This document shows positions 38,701-47,093 of a stretch of 64,000 nt of DNA, one piece after another. The notes under the pieces are model-generated. The model searched no databases, was not told where the DNA came from, and saw only the letters and a program-made list of their open reading frames with translations. Position 1 is the first letter of the stretch, and each line of letters opens with the position of its first letter. The position numbers were made by a program, and so were the translations under genes. The DNA is from DATMER01 sp963741305 (GTDB lineage Bacteria > Acidobacteriota > Thermoanaerobaculia > Multivoradales > UBA5704). The stretch is taken from contig CAVUHL010000003.1 of assembly GCA_963741305.1 (NCBI GenBank), forward strand, positions 3,348,001 to 3,412,000, in the 5' to 3' direction.

Positions 38701-38859
38701 GTGCTCGGTCTTGAGAACCTGCCAATCGAACTCCTCCCACTGGACCTTGTTACGGCCGAAGTACTGGGCGGGGAGAAGGGAGGGCAGGCAGAGAAGCGCA
38801 AAGAGAGCGATCCCGATAGGGACCGCCAGGCGGCGGGACGCGGGGTGCTGCATGAGCAT
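35743..38859 (-). CDS. Three-part protein: gluzincin-like peptidase, TolB-like propeller, outer-membrane barrel
   Basis: 1,038 residues; AGGAG lies 4 nt before ATG 38859. A signal peptide (to about residue 31, LLPAQ) is followed by a zinc-peptidase domain with H145-E-L-V-H149 and downstream WFIEGLAEYLS supplying a Glu ligand (about E180). Residues about 300-620 hold WD40-like TolB/PD40 blades (SWSPDGRRFAFAV, AWSPDGRSIAFSG, EWSPDGRTIAFVS). The last 350 residues are beta-rich with GRPTLVRGYEIGD and a terminal strand typical of BamA/TamA-like surface antigen barrels. It likely sits in the outer membrane with its peptidase in the periplasm. The architecture is known from Acidobacteriota and Gemmatimonadota; the role is unknown. 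Confidence 0.88.
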   Translation of the reverse strand: MLMQHPASRRLAVPIGIALFALLCLPSLLPAQYFGRNKVQWEEFDWQVLKTEHFDIYYYPEEEKAVRDTARMAERWYARLRQVFERDFLERKSIVLYADQSDFQQTTVVRGLIGQGTGGVTEGLRTRVVLPLTGNYEDTDHVLGHELVHVFQYDILKDPLIREAGGGQAGGYDIPLWFIEGLAEYLSLGPTSPQTSMWLRDALARDELPDLRQISRDPRFFPYRWGHAFWSYVGGRWNDRTVGRLFTRGVALGLDVALQETLGLDDKAFSDLWKTSIREAYAPVLEARQTPKTLGARLLPREEESTDTYISPVISPDGTEVIFFSTRRLFTFDLYLADARTGEIKAKLLSADADSHFDSLRFIDSAGSWSPDGRRFAFAVFAGGDNELAILDVRSRDVERRYEVEGVGAIWNPAWSPDGRSIAFSGSAGGISDIYLLDVESGQTRKLTDDRFGDMQPEWSPDGRTIAFVSDRGAGTDLTRLAEGPMTIWSIDVASGQVRELVPLGQEPGHRINPQFGPGGKDLFFLSDVAGVSDLYRMDVASGEIFRVTHLTTGVTGIARLSPALSVSEGTGRVMFSVFHDTIYQIHGLDAEQARGVPAAQDPLPFARVADLPPQRERAASVVAQYLGEPQPLEAARAGELDTEEYRPKLSLDFVGPAVGVGVSTTGTAFGGDITAFFSDVLNQREVGFTLYGGSGSSFNEFGAEAYYLNQASRLQWGGAAGHVPYISAFTTARNEVVEIDGQQFEARVIEQVRETVLQDQAALISRFPFSATRRLEASIGYTRLDFQAELFRVAVVGDTVIERSERDLPSPESLSLVQGSLALVGDSSYFGFTSPVRGQRYRFEIEPTSGDLEYQSFLADYRRYFFWRPVTLAFRGLHLGRYGTDAESERLSQLYVGRPTLVRGYEIGDISASDCSEVPGDPTACPEFDRLIGSRLGVLNMEFRVPLLGTRGFGIFDVSFLPTEISAFVDAGVAWDSETTPKLRFEERSIERIPVVSAGIAARVLLGGFAVLQFYYAKPFQRPEDDWVTGFVIAPGW

Positions 38860-39008
38860 CTATCTCCTCTCGGGTCACACTGGGGCTCCGTGCGAGACCT
38901 GTCGGAACCCATGGACCGTCGGAGGAAAGGACAAGTCCCGGCGGAGCCCCACCCTCCCCGGCATTCAAAACTGATGCCTGGAATTGATCCCATTCCCCCT
39001 CTCCCCAA

Positions 39009-39035
39009 CCCTCTCCCCCGTGCCGGGGGAGAGGG
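39009..39035 (-). terminator. CCCTCTCCCCC hairpin after the flavoprotein gene
   Basis: CCCTCTCCCCC (39009-39019) pairs perfectly with GGGGGAGAGGG (39025-39035). It lies 5 nt downstream of the flavoprotein stop and belongs to the CCCTCTCCC palindrome type also present upstream of the RNase E/G gene. Confidence 0.6.
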
Positions 39036-39039
39036 AGTC

Positions 39040-40587
39040 CTAGGAATCCTCGGCTGCCATCGCTTCTTCGGGAACGGCCGATGCCGGTTTCCCTGCGAGA
39101 AGCCGTTTCAGGCGCAGCCGGAGGAAGCCGGCTTCGGCCATCGCCCAGATGCGCAGGCCGCGGCCGGTCATGCGGAGCGGCGCAAAGCCCAGGTTGAAGA
39201 AGGCTTTGAGCCTTCGTCCGTCGTTGCCGATGCCCGCCTCCCCCATCTCCCGGCGTGCCAGGGCAATCTTCTTGAAGCGCCGGTTGTACCACCGCATCAG
39301 GCGGTAGCTGAAGACAGCAGGTTTGGCGCCGAGGACGGGCATCCAGTGGAACTTGCCCAGCACCCGGTAGGCGGGGATGACCAGGAAGATGTAGTACAGG
39401 GCCGTTTCGATGAGGAACGAGGCGGAGAGCAGGTCGTGCTCCCCCATGTAGTAATACTTGTCGCGATAGATGCAGTCGAAGAAGCGCCAGTAGGAGCGCA
39501 GGAAGATCGCGTTGTGCTCGCGGATGCGGGCGGCGACATCCTCCCCATTGCTCTGGGCCTTGATGACCTCCACCGTGGCCTCGACGCTGAAGGCGGCATG
39601 GTCGAGCCCGGGGGAGTAATAGGGGTCGAGGAACACGGCGGCGTCGCCGATGAGCGCCCAGCCGTTCCCCATGTACTGCTTGGTGGAATAGGCAAGGTTG
39701 GAGAAAGTCCGGAGGTCTTCCGGGCGCATGCGGGCACCCTGGAGCAGCTCGGCGGCCGAGGGGATCCGCCGCAGGAAGGCATCGTAGTCGGCTGCGACAT
39801 CCTTTCCCCGGTCCAGGTCGACGAGCCGGGTGTCGAAGACCACGCCGATGCTGGTCTCGCCGTTGCCAAGGGGGATGAACCAGACCCAGTAGCCGAAGCC
39901 CATGTAGTGGTTCGTGGCCAGACGGCGGGAGCTGACGTTGCCGCGAGAGAGGGAAAGCGGCCCGCGTGCCGCGAAGTCGTCGATGTGGCGCACATCCTGC
40001 CATCGGCACCAGACCGCGGCCGTGGGATGCGCCTTGTTGCGCTCGATCAAGCCCAGGCGCTTGCCGAGGAAGCAGGCGCGGCCGGTGGCATCCAGGACCC
40101 AGCGGCAGGAGACGGCCTCCGTCCCTGTTTCCCCTTCGATCGTCACCTTGTGGTCCCATCCGGGATCACCGCCAAGCTCGACGTCCTTGACGCGGGCCGG
40201 CCGGAGCAGCTCGGCCCCCTCCTCGACCGCGGTGGCGAGGAGGTGCTCGTCGAGAGCGTCGCGGCGGAGCTGGAAGGCGGGGACGGTGCTGCGCAGGAAC
40301 CCGCCCGACTCGCTGGCGTTGGCGTGGCCCCGGACCTTGTCGTTCTGGAACCAGTAGCGCAGCCCCTCCTTGGGGAGGTGCTCGCTCTCGAGGTGCTGCC
40401 ACTGGGCGAGCCGGCGGGTGAGGAACATCGCCGACATCTCCGTGGTCGCCTCCCCCACCTTCTCGTCGAACCGGCTTTGCCGCTCGACGATCAGCACGGA
40501 AAGGTCGGGCCGGTCCCGCCGCAGCAGGATGGCCGCCGAAGCGCCCGAGAAGGCGCCGCCGAGGATTACCACGTCAAAACGTCTCAT
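39040..40587 (-). CDS. FAD-dependent oxidoreductase, halogenase/geranylgeranyl-reductase-like
   Basis: 515 residues from ATG 40587, where the Rossmann motif begins at once (MRRFDVVILGGAFSGASAAILLRR). The GxGxxG equivalent is GGAFSG; a second FAD signature is ALIGDAAVFLDPYYSPGLDHA, typical of the tryptophan-halogenase / geranylgeranyl-reductase superfamily. The halogenase WxWxIP motif is not intact; the sequence there reads FGYWVWFIPLGN. The C-terminal 150 residues are hydrophobic and basic, possibly membrane-associated. The reaction could be reduction or hydroxylation of a lipid or natural product; undecided. It diverges from the RNase E/G gene. Confidence 0.8.
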   Translation of the reverse strand: MRRFDVVILGGAFSGASAAILLRRDRPDLSVLIVERQSRFDEKVGEATTEMSAMFLTRRLAQWQHLESEHLPKEGLRYWFQNDKVRGHANASESGGFLRSTVPAFQLRRDALDEHLLATAVEEGAELLRPARVKDVELGGDPGWDHKVTIEGETGTEAVSCRWVLDATGRACFLGKRLGLIERNKAHPTAAVWCRWQDVRHIDDFAARGPLSLSRGNVSSRRLATNHYMGFGYWVWFIPLGNGETSIGVVFDTRLVDLDRGKDVAADYDAFLRRIPSAAELLQGARMRPEDLRTFSNLAYSTKQYMGNGWALIGDAAVFLDPYYSPGLDHAAFSVEATVEVIKAQSNGEDVAARIREHNAIFLRSYWRFFDCIYRDKYYYMGEHDLLSASFLIETALYYIFLVIPAYRVLGKFHWMPVLGAKPAVFSYRLMRWYNRRFKKIALARREMGEAGIGNDGRRLKAFFNLGFAPLRMTGRGLRIWAMAEAGFLRLRLKRLLAGKPASAVPEEAMAAEDS

Positions 40588-40610
40588 CAGGGGCGAGTTT
40601 AGCACCGGAA

Positions 40611-40748
40611 CCCTCACCCCCATCCCCTCTCCCACCCGCACTCCCAGCCCCCGGGAGAGGGGCGCCACCGCCCAAAAGCTTCAGGTCCGGTTCCCCCTCT
40701 CCCGAGCGGGTGTGAGTGCGTGTGGGAGAGGGGGCCAGGGGGTGAGGG
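40611..40748. repeat. Long imperfect inverted repeat of CCCTCACCCC/CCCTCTCCC type
   Basis: Bases 40611-40643 and 40714-40748 are near reverse complements (CCCTCACCCCC...CTCTCCC against GGGAGAGGGGG...GGTGAGGG), enclosing a further CCCTCTCCCGAG/CCCGGGAGAGGGG pair. Palindromes of this composition occur as dispersed repeats in many high-GC bacteria. It occupies the divergent region between the flavoprotein and RNase genes. Confidence 0.6.
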
Positions 40749-40759
40749 TGCCCCAGGGC

Positions 40760-40788
40760 TTGCGGAACCCCTTCAATCCAGGCACAAT
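40760..40788 (+). promoter_or_regulatory. Candidate sigma-70-type promoter for RNase E/G
   Basis: TTGCGG (40760-40765) and CACAAT (40783-40788) are separated by 17 bp. Transcription would start near 40795, giving a leader of about 90 nt before TTG 40887. E. coli rne is autoregulated through its leader, so such a leader is plausible here. Based on motif match only. Confidence 0.4.
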
Positions 40789-40886
40789 ACGCTGCGGAAC
40801 ATGCCGCTGTCTCGCCCTACCTCCGTCCGACTATCCCTCCGCTTGCGCTAGCGAAGTCTCTACACCCACCTCAGATTGGAGCGAAC

Positions 40887-43031
40887 TTGAGTCGCAAGAT
40901 GCTGATCAACGCGCAGCGCTCGGAAGAGCTGCGTATCGCTATCATCCAGGGTAACAACCTGGAGAACTACCAGGTAGACATCGCCGAGTCGGGACTGACC
41001 CGCGGCAACATCTACCGCGGGATCATCGCCAACATCCAGCCCAGCCTGAATGCTGCGTTCATCGACTACGGCCTGGAGCGGCACGGATTCCTGTCCATCC
41101 AGGACGTCGTCCCCGAGGCCTACTACCATTCGCCCCGGGGCGGCCATCCCCGCATCGAGGATGTGCTGGAAAAGGGCAAGCCCATCGTGGTCCAAGTGGG
41201 CAAGGATGCCATCGGGCAGAAGGGGGCGGCCCTCACCACCAGCCTCTCCCTCGCCGGCCGCTACCTGGTCCTCACCCCGTTCGAGAACACCCGCGGCGTC
41301 TCCCGCAAGGTCGAAGACGAAGACACCCGCAAAAAGCTCAAGACCCTGGCCAACGGCCTGGACCTCCCCGAAGGCTGCGGCATCATCGTCCGCACCAACG
41401 CCCTGGACCAGACCAAGGCCACGCTGAGCCGCGACCTGGCCGCACTGCTCCGCCTCTGGAAGCGGGTGCAGGCCGCCGCGCTCGACGGCAAGGGCACCCG
41501 GCTCATCTATACCGACCAGGACCTCATCCTCCAGGCACTGCGCGACTACCTGGACTCGAGCATCGAGGAGGTCCTCGTCGACGACGAGGTGGCGTTCGAG
41601 AAGGCTCGCGCCTACATGCAGGCCTTCATGCCGCGCGGCAAGACCCGGCTGACCTGGTACTCCGACCGCCTCCCCCTGTTCTCCCGCTACGGCATGGAAT
41701 CTCAGATCGACCGCATCTACGAACGCCGCGTCGATCTCCCCAGCGGCGGCTCGATCGTGATCGACGGCACCGAGGCGCTGACCGCCATCGACGTCAACTC
41801 CGGCCGCTCCACCAAGGCGACGACGCAAGAGGAAACCGCGCTCAACACGAACATGGAGGCCGCCGGCGAGGTCGCGCGCCAGCTGCGGCTGCGCGACATC
41901 GGCGGCCTGCTCGTCGTGGACTTCATCGACATGCGCGCCTCCAAGAACCAGCGCAAGGTCGAGAAGGCCCTCAAGGACGCGCTCAAGGCGGACAAGGCGC
42001 GCACCACCGTGGGCCGGATCTCGCCCAACGGCCTGTTGGAGATCAACCGCCAGCGCATTCAGCAGGCGCTCCAGGTGCGCACGCACCGGAGCTGCCCGAC
42101 CTGCAACGGTTCGGGACGCCTGGCGAGCGAGGAGATGGTGAGCCTGTCGCTGCTGCGCCGGATCGAGGCGCGCGCGGCGAGCGGCACCATCCAGGCTGTC
42201 CGCGTGGGGCTCCACCCCGAGCTCGCGGACGCGTTCCAGAACGACCGGCGCAAGGAGCTGTCGGATCTGGAGCAGGAGTTCGACATCAAGATCGAGATCA
42301 TCGCCGCGCCCGGCCTGCACCGGCCGGACGAGCAGATCGAGTGGGTCAAGCGCGAGCGGCCCCTCCCGCCCGCCAAGCCGAAGCAAGCCGCCGTCACTCT
42401 CCAGCCCTGGGACCTCGCCTCGCCGGATGCGGACGAGGAGGAGGAGATTGAGGAGGAGCAGCCGGCAGCTCAGCCGAAGGTCGCCCGGGAGCGGGGTCGG
42501 GGACGGGAGCGCGACCGTGGAAAAGAACGCCGTGAGCCGGCGGACCGGCCGAAGCCTGCCCAGGCCGCCCAGCCAAGCGATACCGCCGAGCCCGCCGACC
42601 GTGCCGTCGAGGGGGAGACTGGAGCCGAGGCCGAAGCCAGGCGGCGCAAACGCCGCCGCGGTGGACGCAACAAGCGCAAGAAGCCGAACGGCAACGGCCT
42701 CACCGTCGGAGCGCCGTCGACCGAAGCCGCGTTCCAGGTCCACTCCGAGCCCGGTGGTGAGGACGACCATGAGCCTCACTGGGATGACGAAGGGGGCGAA
42801 GGCGGAGAAATCGAGGGCGGTGATCATGCCGCCGAGGGCTCAGAGGGCGCCGAAGGAAATACCGCCGCCGGCAAGCGCGACCGCGGCCGCCGGAGGCGGA
42901 GGCGCCGCGGCGGTGCGCGGAGCCGGGATGACAAGGGTGGCGGCGAGGCGTCCGCCGAGAGTGCGCCTGCCGAGAGCGCACCCGCGCACGAGCCTCCCTC
43001 GCCCCCGCCGAGCTGGGAAAATCCCGAGTAG
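40887..43031 (+). CDS. rne: Ribonuclease E/G
   Basis: 714 residues. The TTG start at 40887 is chosen because GGAG lies 5 nt upstream and the product then begins SRKMLINAQRSEELRIAI, matching the start of RNase E/G; ATG 40899 is the alternative. The S1 domain (about 35-120), RNase H-like and catalytic region are present, with DGTEALTAIDVNSGRST and LLVVDFIDM providing the two metal-binding aspartates, and the zinc-link CPTCNGSG. After about residue 500 the tail is disordered and rich in Glu then Arg (ARERGRGRERDRGK, RRRKRRRGGRNKRKK), typical of RNA-binding/degradosome scaffold tails. It matures rRNA and degrades mRNA. Confidence 0.95.
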   Translation: MSRKMLINAQRSEELRIAIIQGNNLENYQVDIAESGLTRGNIYRGIIANIQPSLNAAFIDYGLERHGFLSIQDVVPEAYYHSPRGGHPRIEDVLEKGKPIVVQVGKDAIGQKGAALTTSLSLAGRYLVLTPFENTRGVSRKVEDEDTRKKLKTLANGLDLPEGCGIIVRTNALDQTKATLSRDLAALLRLWKRVQAAALDGKGTRLIYTDQDLILQALRDYLDSSIEEVLVDDEVAFEKARAYMQAFMPRGKTRLTWYSDRLPLFSRYGMESQIDRIYERRVDLPSGGSIVIDGTEALTAIDVNSGRSTKATTQEETALNTNMEAAGEVARQLRLRDIGGLLVVDFIDMRASKNQRKVEKALKDALKADKARTTVGRISPNGLLEINRQRIQQALQVRTHRSCPTCNGSGRLASEEMVSLSLLRRIEARAASGTIQAVRVGLHPELADAFQNDRRKELSDLEQEFDIKIEIIAAPGLHRPDEQIEWVKRERPLPPAKPKQAAVTLQPWDLASPDADEEEEIEEEQPAAQPKVARERGRGRERDRGKERREPADRPKPAQAAQPSDTAEPADRAVEGETGAEAEARRRKRRRGGRNKRKKPNGNGLTVGAPSTEAAFQVHSEPGGEDDHEPHWDDEGGEGGEIEGGDHAAEGSEGAEGNTAAGKRDRGRRRRRRRGGARSRDDKGGGEASAESAPAESAPAHEPPSPPPSWENPE

Positions 43032-43082
43032 GGGCGCCCTTGTGGGTGCCCTCCGGAGGGCGGCCACAAGGGCCGCCCCTAC
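43028..43082. repeat. Perfectly placed 55-bp palindrome between convergent genes
   Basis: GTAGGGGCG at 43028 and CGCCCCTAC at 43074-43082 are the ends of a nearly perfect palindrome, with inner pairs CCTTGTGG/CCACAAGG and GCCCTCC/GGAGGGC. The RNase stop codon lies in the left end, and the dehydrogenase stop begins 3 bp after the right end. It probably serves as a bidirectional terminator and looks like a dispersed GTAGGGGCG-type repeat. Confidence 0.75.
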
Positions 43083-43084
43083 AT

Positions 43085-45526
43085 TTACCTGTAGAAAATC
43101 GGAAACGAAGCCGGGTCGGCCTCATGCATGAGGTCGTAGACGGCTTCGAAGACCGACTCGCGGTTGGGCTTGGAGAAGTAATCGCCGTCCGAGCCGTAGG
43201 CTGCGCGGTGCTCCTTGGCCGCGAGCGTCCGCGGGGCGGCATCGAGCCACGCGTAGCCGCCCTGCACCTCGAGCACCTGCTGCATCATGAAGGCTGAAGT
43301 CCCCCCGGGCACGTCCTCATCCAGGAAGAGCACCCGGTTCGTCTTCTTGAGCGACTCGACGATCCGGCCGTTGCGGTCGAACGGCAGTAGCGTCTGCACG
43401 TCGATCAGCTCGACCTCGATCCCCATTCCGGCCAGCCTCTCCGCCGCTTCCATGGCAATCCGGCAGAGCGGCCCGTACGTGACCACCGTCACATCCCGCC
43501 CCTCGCGCAGCACCTCGGGCACGCCGAGCGGCACCGTGAAGTCGCCGATGTTGGAGGGCAGCTTCTCCTTGTGGCGGTAGCCGTTCAGTACCTCCACCAC
43601 GATCCCCGAGTCGTCCGACCGGACCAGCGTGTTGTAGAAGCCGGCCGCCTGGGTCATGTTCCGCGGCACGCAGACGTAGATTCCGCGCACCAGGTGGATG
43701 ATGCCGGCCATGGGTGAGCCGGAGTGCCAGATCCCCTCCAGGCGATGACCGCGGGTGCGCACGATCATCGGCGCCTTCTGCTGCCCTTTCGTGCGCCAGC
43801 GCAGGGTCGCGAGGTCGTCCGAGAGGATTTGCAGCGCATAGAGGATGTAGTCGAGATACTGGATCTCGGCCACGGGACGGAGCCCGCGCATCGCCATGCC
43901 GATCGCCTGGCCGATGATCGTAACCTCGCGGATGCCGGTGTCCGTCACCCGCAGAGGGCCGTATTTTGCCTGCAGCCCGGCGAAGCCCTGGTTGACGTCG
44001 CCGATCTTGCCCACGTCCTCGCCCAGGGCGATCAGGTTCGGGCGGTGCCGGAGGTTCCAATCGAAGCAGGCGTTGACCACCTCGAAGCCGTTGATGAGCG
44101 GCGCTTCCGGGGCATAGGCCGCCTCGATCACGGGGACGTTCAGCGCCGACTCCGGACCCGTGCTGTAGACCTCCGAGTTGAAGCGGTCCTCGTTGATCCG
44201 GTCCTGCTCCTGCTTCCACTCGATCAGTCGGCGGGCAGCCGGCAAATCCTCCCCTGCCGTGGCCATCAAGGCGCTGTGGAGGGCGGCCATGACATCCCGC
44301 CGCATGGGCGTCTGGAGGCGCTCCAGCTCCTGTCGGATCGGCTCGATGTCCTCGCCGTTTGCAGACTCTCGGGCAAGATCGGCGGTCATGGCCAGAGCGG
44401 TCTTGCGGTCCTCCTGGATCGGGGTGACAAATGCTTTCCAGGCCCGCTCCTGCGCCTCGCGCACGGTGCCGGCAGCCTCCTGCTCCAGGCTCTCGATCTC
44501 GGACGCGGACGCGATCCCCTGCTCGAGCATCCATGAGCGCATCTTGCGCAGGCCGTCGAACTCCTCCTCCCAGGCGAGCCGCTCGGCGCTCTTGTAGCGC
44601 TTGTGGCTGCCCGAGGTGGAATGCCCCTGCGGCTGCGTCATCTCCACCACGTGGACGATGGCCGGAACGTGCTCGAGCCGCAGGATCTGGGCGGCGTTGA
44701 GGTAGGTCTCGCAGAGCCCGGGGTAGTCCCAGCCCTGGACCGTGTAGAGGTCGTACCCCTGGCGGGTGCCGGGGGCGCGCCGGAAGCCGGAGAGGATCGC
44801 GGACAGGTCTCCCTTGGTGACCTGGTGCTCGTTGGGGACCGAGATGCCGTAGCCGTCGTCCCAGATCGATACCATCATGGGGATGCCGAGCACGCCCGCG
44901 GCGTTGACCGCCTCCCAGAACATGCCCTCGGCACAGCTCGCGTTGCCGATGGTGCCGAAGGCGATCTCGTCGCCGTTGCGGGAAAACTGAGTCATTTCGC
45001 GCAGCTCGGGCAGCTCGCGGTAGAGCTTGGAGGCGTAGGCCAGGCCGACCAGGCGCGGCATCTGGGAGCCGGTGGGCGACACGTCCGCCGAGGAATTGAG
45101 GCGCTCGGCGAGGTTGTGGAAGCGGCCTTCCGGCCCCACCAGGCAGGTCGAGAAATGTGCGGTCATCGAGCGCCCGGCCGAGCAGGGCTCCAGGGCCAGG
45201 TCGGGATTGGCGTAGAGCTGGGCGAAGAACTCGTCGAGGGTCAGCAAGCCCAGCGCGAACATCAGCGTCTGGTCGCGGTAATAGCCCGAGCGGAAGTCAC
45301 CGGGGCGGAAGGCGCGGGCGAGGGCGACCTGGGCCACCTCCTTGCCAGCGCCGAAAATGCCGAACTTGGCCTTGCCGGAGAACACCTGCTTCTCTCCGAC
45401 CAGGCTCGCCTCGCGGCTCTGATATGCGATCCCGTAGTCGCGAAGGATGCTCTCCTTCGTGAACTGCTCGGGTCCCGACTCGGACCGAGGCTCCTGGGAA
45501 CCTCGGTCCACGAGAGGAAAGGTCAT
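43085..45526 (-). CDS. Fused E1 alpha/beta subunit of a 2-oxoacid (branched-chain-type) dehydrogenase
   Basis: 813 residues from ATG 45526 (GGAGG 7 nt upstream). The N-terminal half is an E1-alpha: GNASCAEGMFWEAVN ... SIWDDGYGISVPN holds the thiamine-diphosphate/Mg region, followed by SGSHKRYKS. The C-terminal half (from about 495) is an E1-beta/transketolase-like domain with ALGEDVGKIGDVNQGFAGL, PVAEIQYLDYI, and the C-terminal swivel (DVTVVTYGPLCRIAMEAAERL). The single-chain alpha-beta arrangement resembles homologues in Bacteroidota and Acidobacteriota. It decarboxylates a 2-oxoacid and passes the acyl group to an E2; E2 and E3 are not in the window. Confidence 0.92.
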   Translation of the reverse strand: MTFPLVDRGSQEPRSESGPEQFTKESILRDYGIAYQSREASLVGEKQVFSGKAKFGIFGAGKEVAQVALARAFRPGDFRSGYYRDQTLMFALGLLTLDEFFAQLYANPDLALEPCSAGRSMTAHFSTCLVGPEGRFHNLAERLNSSADVSPTGSQMPRLVGLAYASKLYRELPELREMTQFSRNGDEIAFGTIGNASCAEGMFWEAVNAAGVLGIPMMVSIWDDGYGISVPNEHQVTKGDLSAILSGFRRAPGTRQGYDLYTVQGWDYPGLCETYLNAAQILRLEHVPAIVHVVEMTQPQGHSTSGSHKRYKSAERLAWEEEFDGLRKMRSWMLEQGIASASEIESLEQEAAGTVREAQERAWKAFVTPIQEDRKTALAMTADLARESANGEDIEPIRQELERLQTPMRRDVMAALHSALMATAGEDLPAARRLIEWKQEQDRINEDRFNSEVYSTGPESALNVPVIEAAYAPEAPLINGFEVVNACFDWNLRHRPNLIALGEDVGKIGDVNQGFAGLQAKYGPLRVTDTGIREVTIIGQAIGMAMRGLRPVAEIQYLDYILYALQILSDDLATLRWRTKGQQKAPMIVRTRGHRLEGIWHSGSPMAGIIHLVRGIYVCVPRNMTQAAGFYNTLVRSDDSGIVVEVLNGYRHKEKLPSNIGDFTVPLGVPEVLREGRDVTVVTYGPLCRIAMEAAERLAGMGIEVELIDVQTLLPFDRNGRIVESLKKTNRVLFLDEDVPGGTSAFMMQQVLEVQGGYAWLDAAPRTLAAKEHRAAYGSDGDYFSKPNRESVFEAVYDLMHEADPASFPIFYR

Positions 45527-45572
45527 GCTCGAACCTCCGAAAGGGCCGACCAGAGGCCGGATTCTGCCCAGA

Positions 45573-45600
45573 ATGCTACCACGCGCCCCCGTGGTAGCAT
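45573..45600. promoter_or_regulatory. 11-bp perfect dyad in a divergent promoter region
   Basis: ATGCTACCACG (45573-45583) and CGTGGTAGCAT (45590-45600) are exact reverse complements around CGCCCC. The dyad lies in the 106-bp space between the dehydrogenase (minus) and the first amidohydrolase (plus), with 33 bp between it and the amidohydrolase start, which suits a transcription-factor operator for one or both genes. Confidence 0.5.
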
Positions 45601-45632
45601 CCGGGCGCCAAGCCATCTTGGATGAGGAGGTT

Positions 45633-47093
45633 ATGCAGAAGATTCCATTGCACTATCCCGTTACTGTGGCCCTGGCTGCCCTTCTTCTGAGCGGCTGCGC
45701 CAGCACCGCGCAGGCTCCAGCCAAGGCGCCCGAGCCGGCGAAGGACAGCAAGGACATCAGGGACACCAAGGACCCCAACGACGCTTATCTCTCTACCTAC
45801 AAGCCGTTGCCTTCCGGCCCGGTGCTGATCACCAACGCCACGATCCTCACCGCCGCCGGAGACCGCATAGAGCGCGGTTCGATCCTGCTGCAGGACGGCC
45901 GTGTCGCCAGTATCGGCGGGGGTGGGAACGTCCAGGCGCCGGCAGGTGCCACGGTCGTGGACGCCACAGGCAAGTGGGTGACGCCGGGCATCATCGATGC
46001 CCACTCCCACCTCGGGGTCTATGCCTCGCCCGGGGTTCAGGCTCACGAAGACGGCAACGAGATGTCGAATCCCGTGACCGCGGAAGTCTGGGCCGAGCAC
46101 GCGGTCTGGCCGCACGACCCCCAGTTCCCGCTCGCCCTCGCCGGCGGGGTCACGGCCATGCAGATCCTCCCCGGCTCGGCCAACCTGATCGGTGGGCGCA
46201 GCGTCACGGTCAAGAACGTCCCCGCCCGGCACGTCGACGAGATGAAGTTCCCGGGCGCCCCCTACGGCCTCAAGATGGCCTGCGGCGAAAACCCGAAGGG
46301 CGTCTATGGTGAAAAAGGACGCTTCCCCATGACGCGCATGGGCAACGTGGCCGGCTACCGCCGCGCCTGGATCGATGCCGCCGAATACCGCCGCGGTTGG
46401 GACGAGTACCGCCAGAAGCAAAAGGACGGCTCAGCCAAGGACGCCAAGCCTCCGGGCCGCGACCTCTCCAAGGAGACGCTCGCCGGCGTGCTTGCCGGCG
46501 AGATCCTCATCCAGAACCACTGCTACCGCTCGGACGAGATGCTGACCATGATCGACATCTCCCGTGAGTTCGGCTTCAAGATCGCGGCCTTCCACCATGC
46601 CGTCGAGGCCTACAAGATTGCCGACATCCTGGCCCGGGAAGGGATCTGCTCCGACATCTGGGCCGACTGGTGGGGCTTCAAGATGGAAGCCCTGGACGGC
46701 ATCCGGGAGAACGCCGCGATCCTGCAGAAGGCGGGCGCCTGCGTGGTCATCCACTCCGACTCCGCCGACGGCATCCAGCGGCTCAACCAGGAAGCCGCCA
46801 AGGCCATGGCCGCCGGCAACCGCATGGGCATGACCATCCGGCCCGAGGATGCCATCCGGTGGATCACGATCAACCCCGCGAAATCGATCGGGGTTGGCGA
46901 TCAGACCGGATCGCTGGAGGTGGGCAAGATGGCCGACGTGGTGGTCTGGAGCGGCAACCCGTTCAGCGTCTACAGCCGGGCCGAGAAGGTCTACGTCGAC
47001 GGCGCCCTGCTCTTCGACCGGGGCAAGCTCCAGCCGCGGACCGACTTCGAGATCGGGATCATCCCCAACGCCCTCGAAGGAGGTGTGCAATGA
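45633..47093 (+). CDS. Amidohydrolase-superfamily lipoprotein (metal ligands intact)
   Basis: 486 residues from ATG 45633 behind GAGGAGG. A lipoprotein signal (ALAALLLSGC, lipidated C22) precedes a Lys/Asp/Pro-rich linker (about 25-55). The amidohydrolase fold follows with the first metal pair H124-S-H126 (IIDAHSHLG), later His residues in QNHCYRSDEM and AAFHHAVEAYK, and the metal Asp region VVIHSDSAD. The C-terminal strand set LEVGKMADVVVWSGNPF is typical of imidazolonepropionase-like amidohydrolases. It probably acts in the periplasm on a cyclic amide or dipeptide-like substrate. Its stop overlaps the start of the paralogue downstream. Confidence 0.9.
   Translation: MQKIPLHYPVTVALAALLLSGCASTAQAPAKAPEPAKDSKDIRDTKDPNDAYLSTYKPLPSGPVLITNATILTAAGDRIERGSILLQDGRVASIGGGGNVQAPAGATVVDATGKWVTPGIIDAHSHLGVYASPGVQAHEDGNEMSNPVTAEVWAEHAVWPHDPQFPLALAGGVTAMQILPGSANLIGGRSVTVKNVPARHVDEMKFPGAPYGLKMACGENPKGVYGEKGRFPMTRMGNVAGYRRAWIDAAEYRRGWDEYRQKQKDGSAKDAKPPGRDLSKETLAGVLAGEILIQNHCYRSDEMLTMIDISREFGFKIAAFHHAVEAYKIADILAREGICSDIWADWWGFKMEALDGIRENAAILQKAGACVVIHSDSADGIQRLNQEAAKAMAAGNRMGMTIRPEDAIRWITINPAKSIGVGDQTGSLEVGKMADVVVWSGNPFSVYSRAEKVYVDGALLFDRGKLQPRTDFEIGIIPNALEGGVQ

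Noticed and set aside
39040..40587. Tryptophan halogenase
   Set aside because: FAD signatures fit, but the WxWxIP motif is not intact (sequence reads WVWFIP in a different context), so only a broader flavoprotein call is justified.
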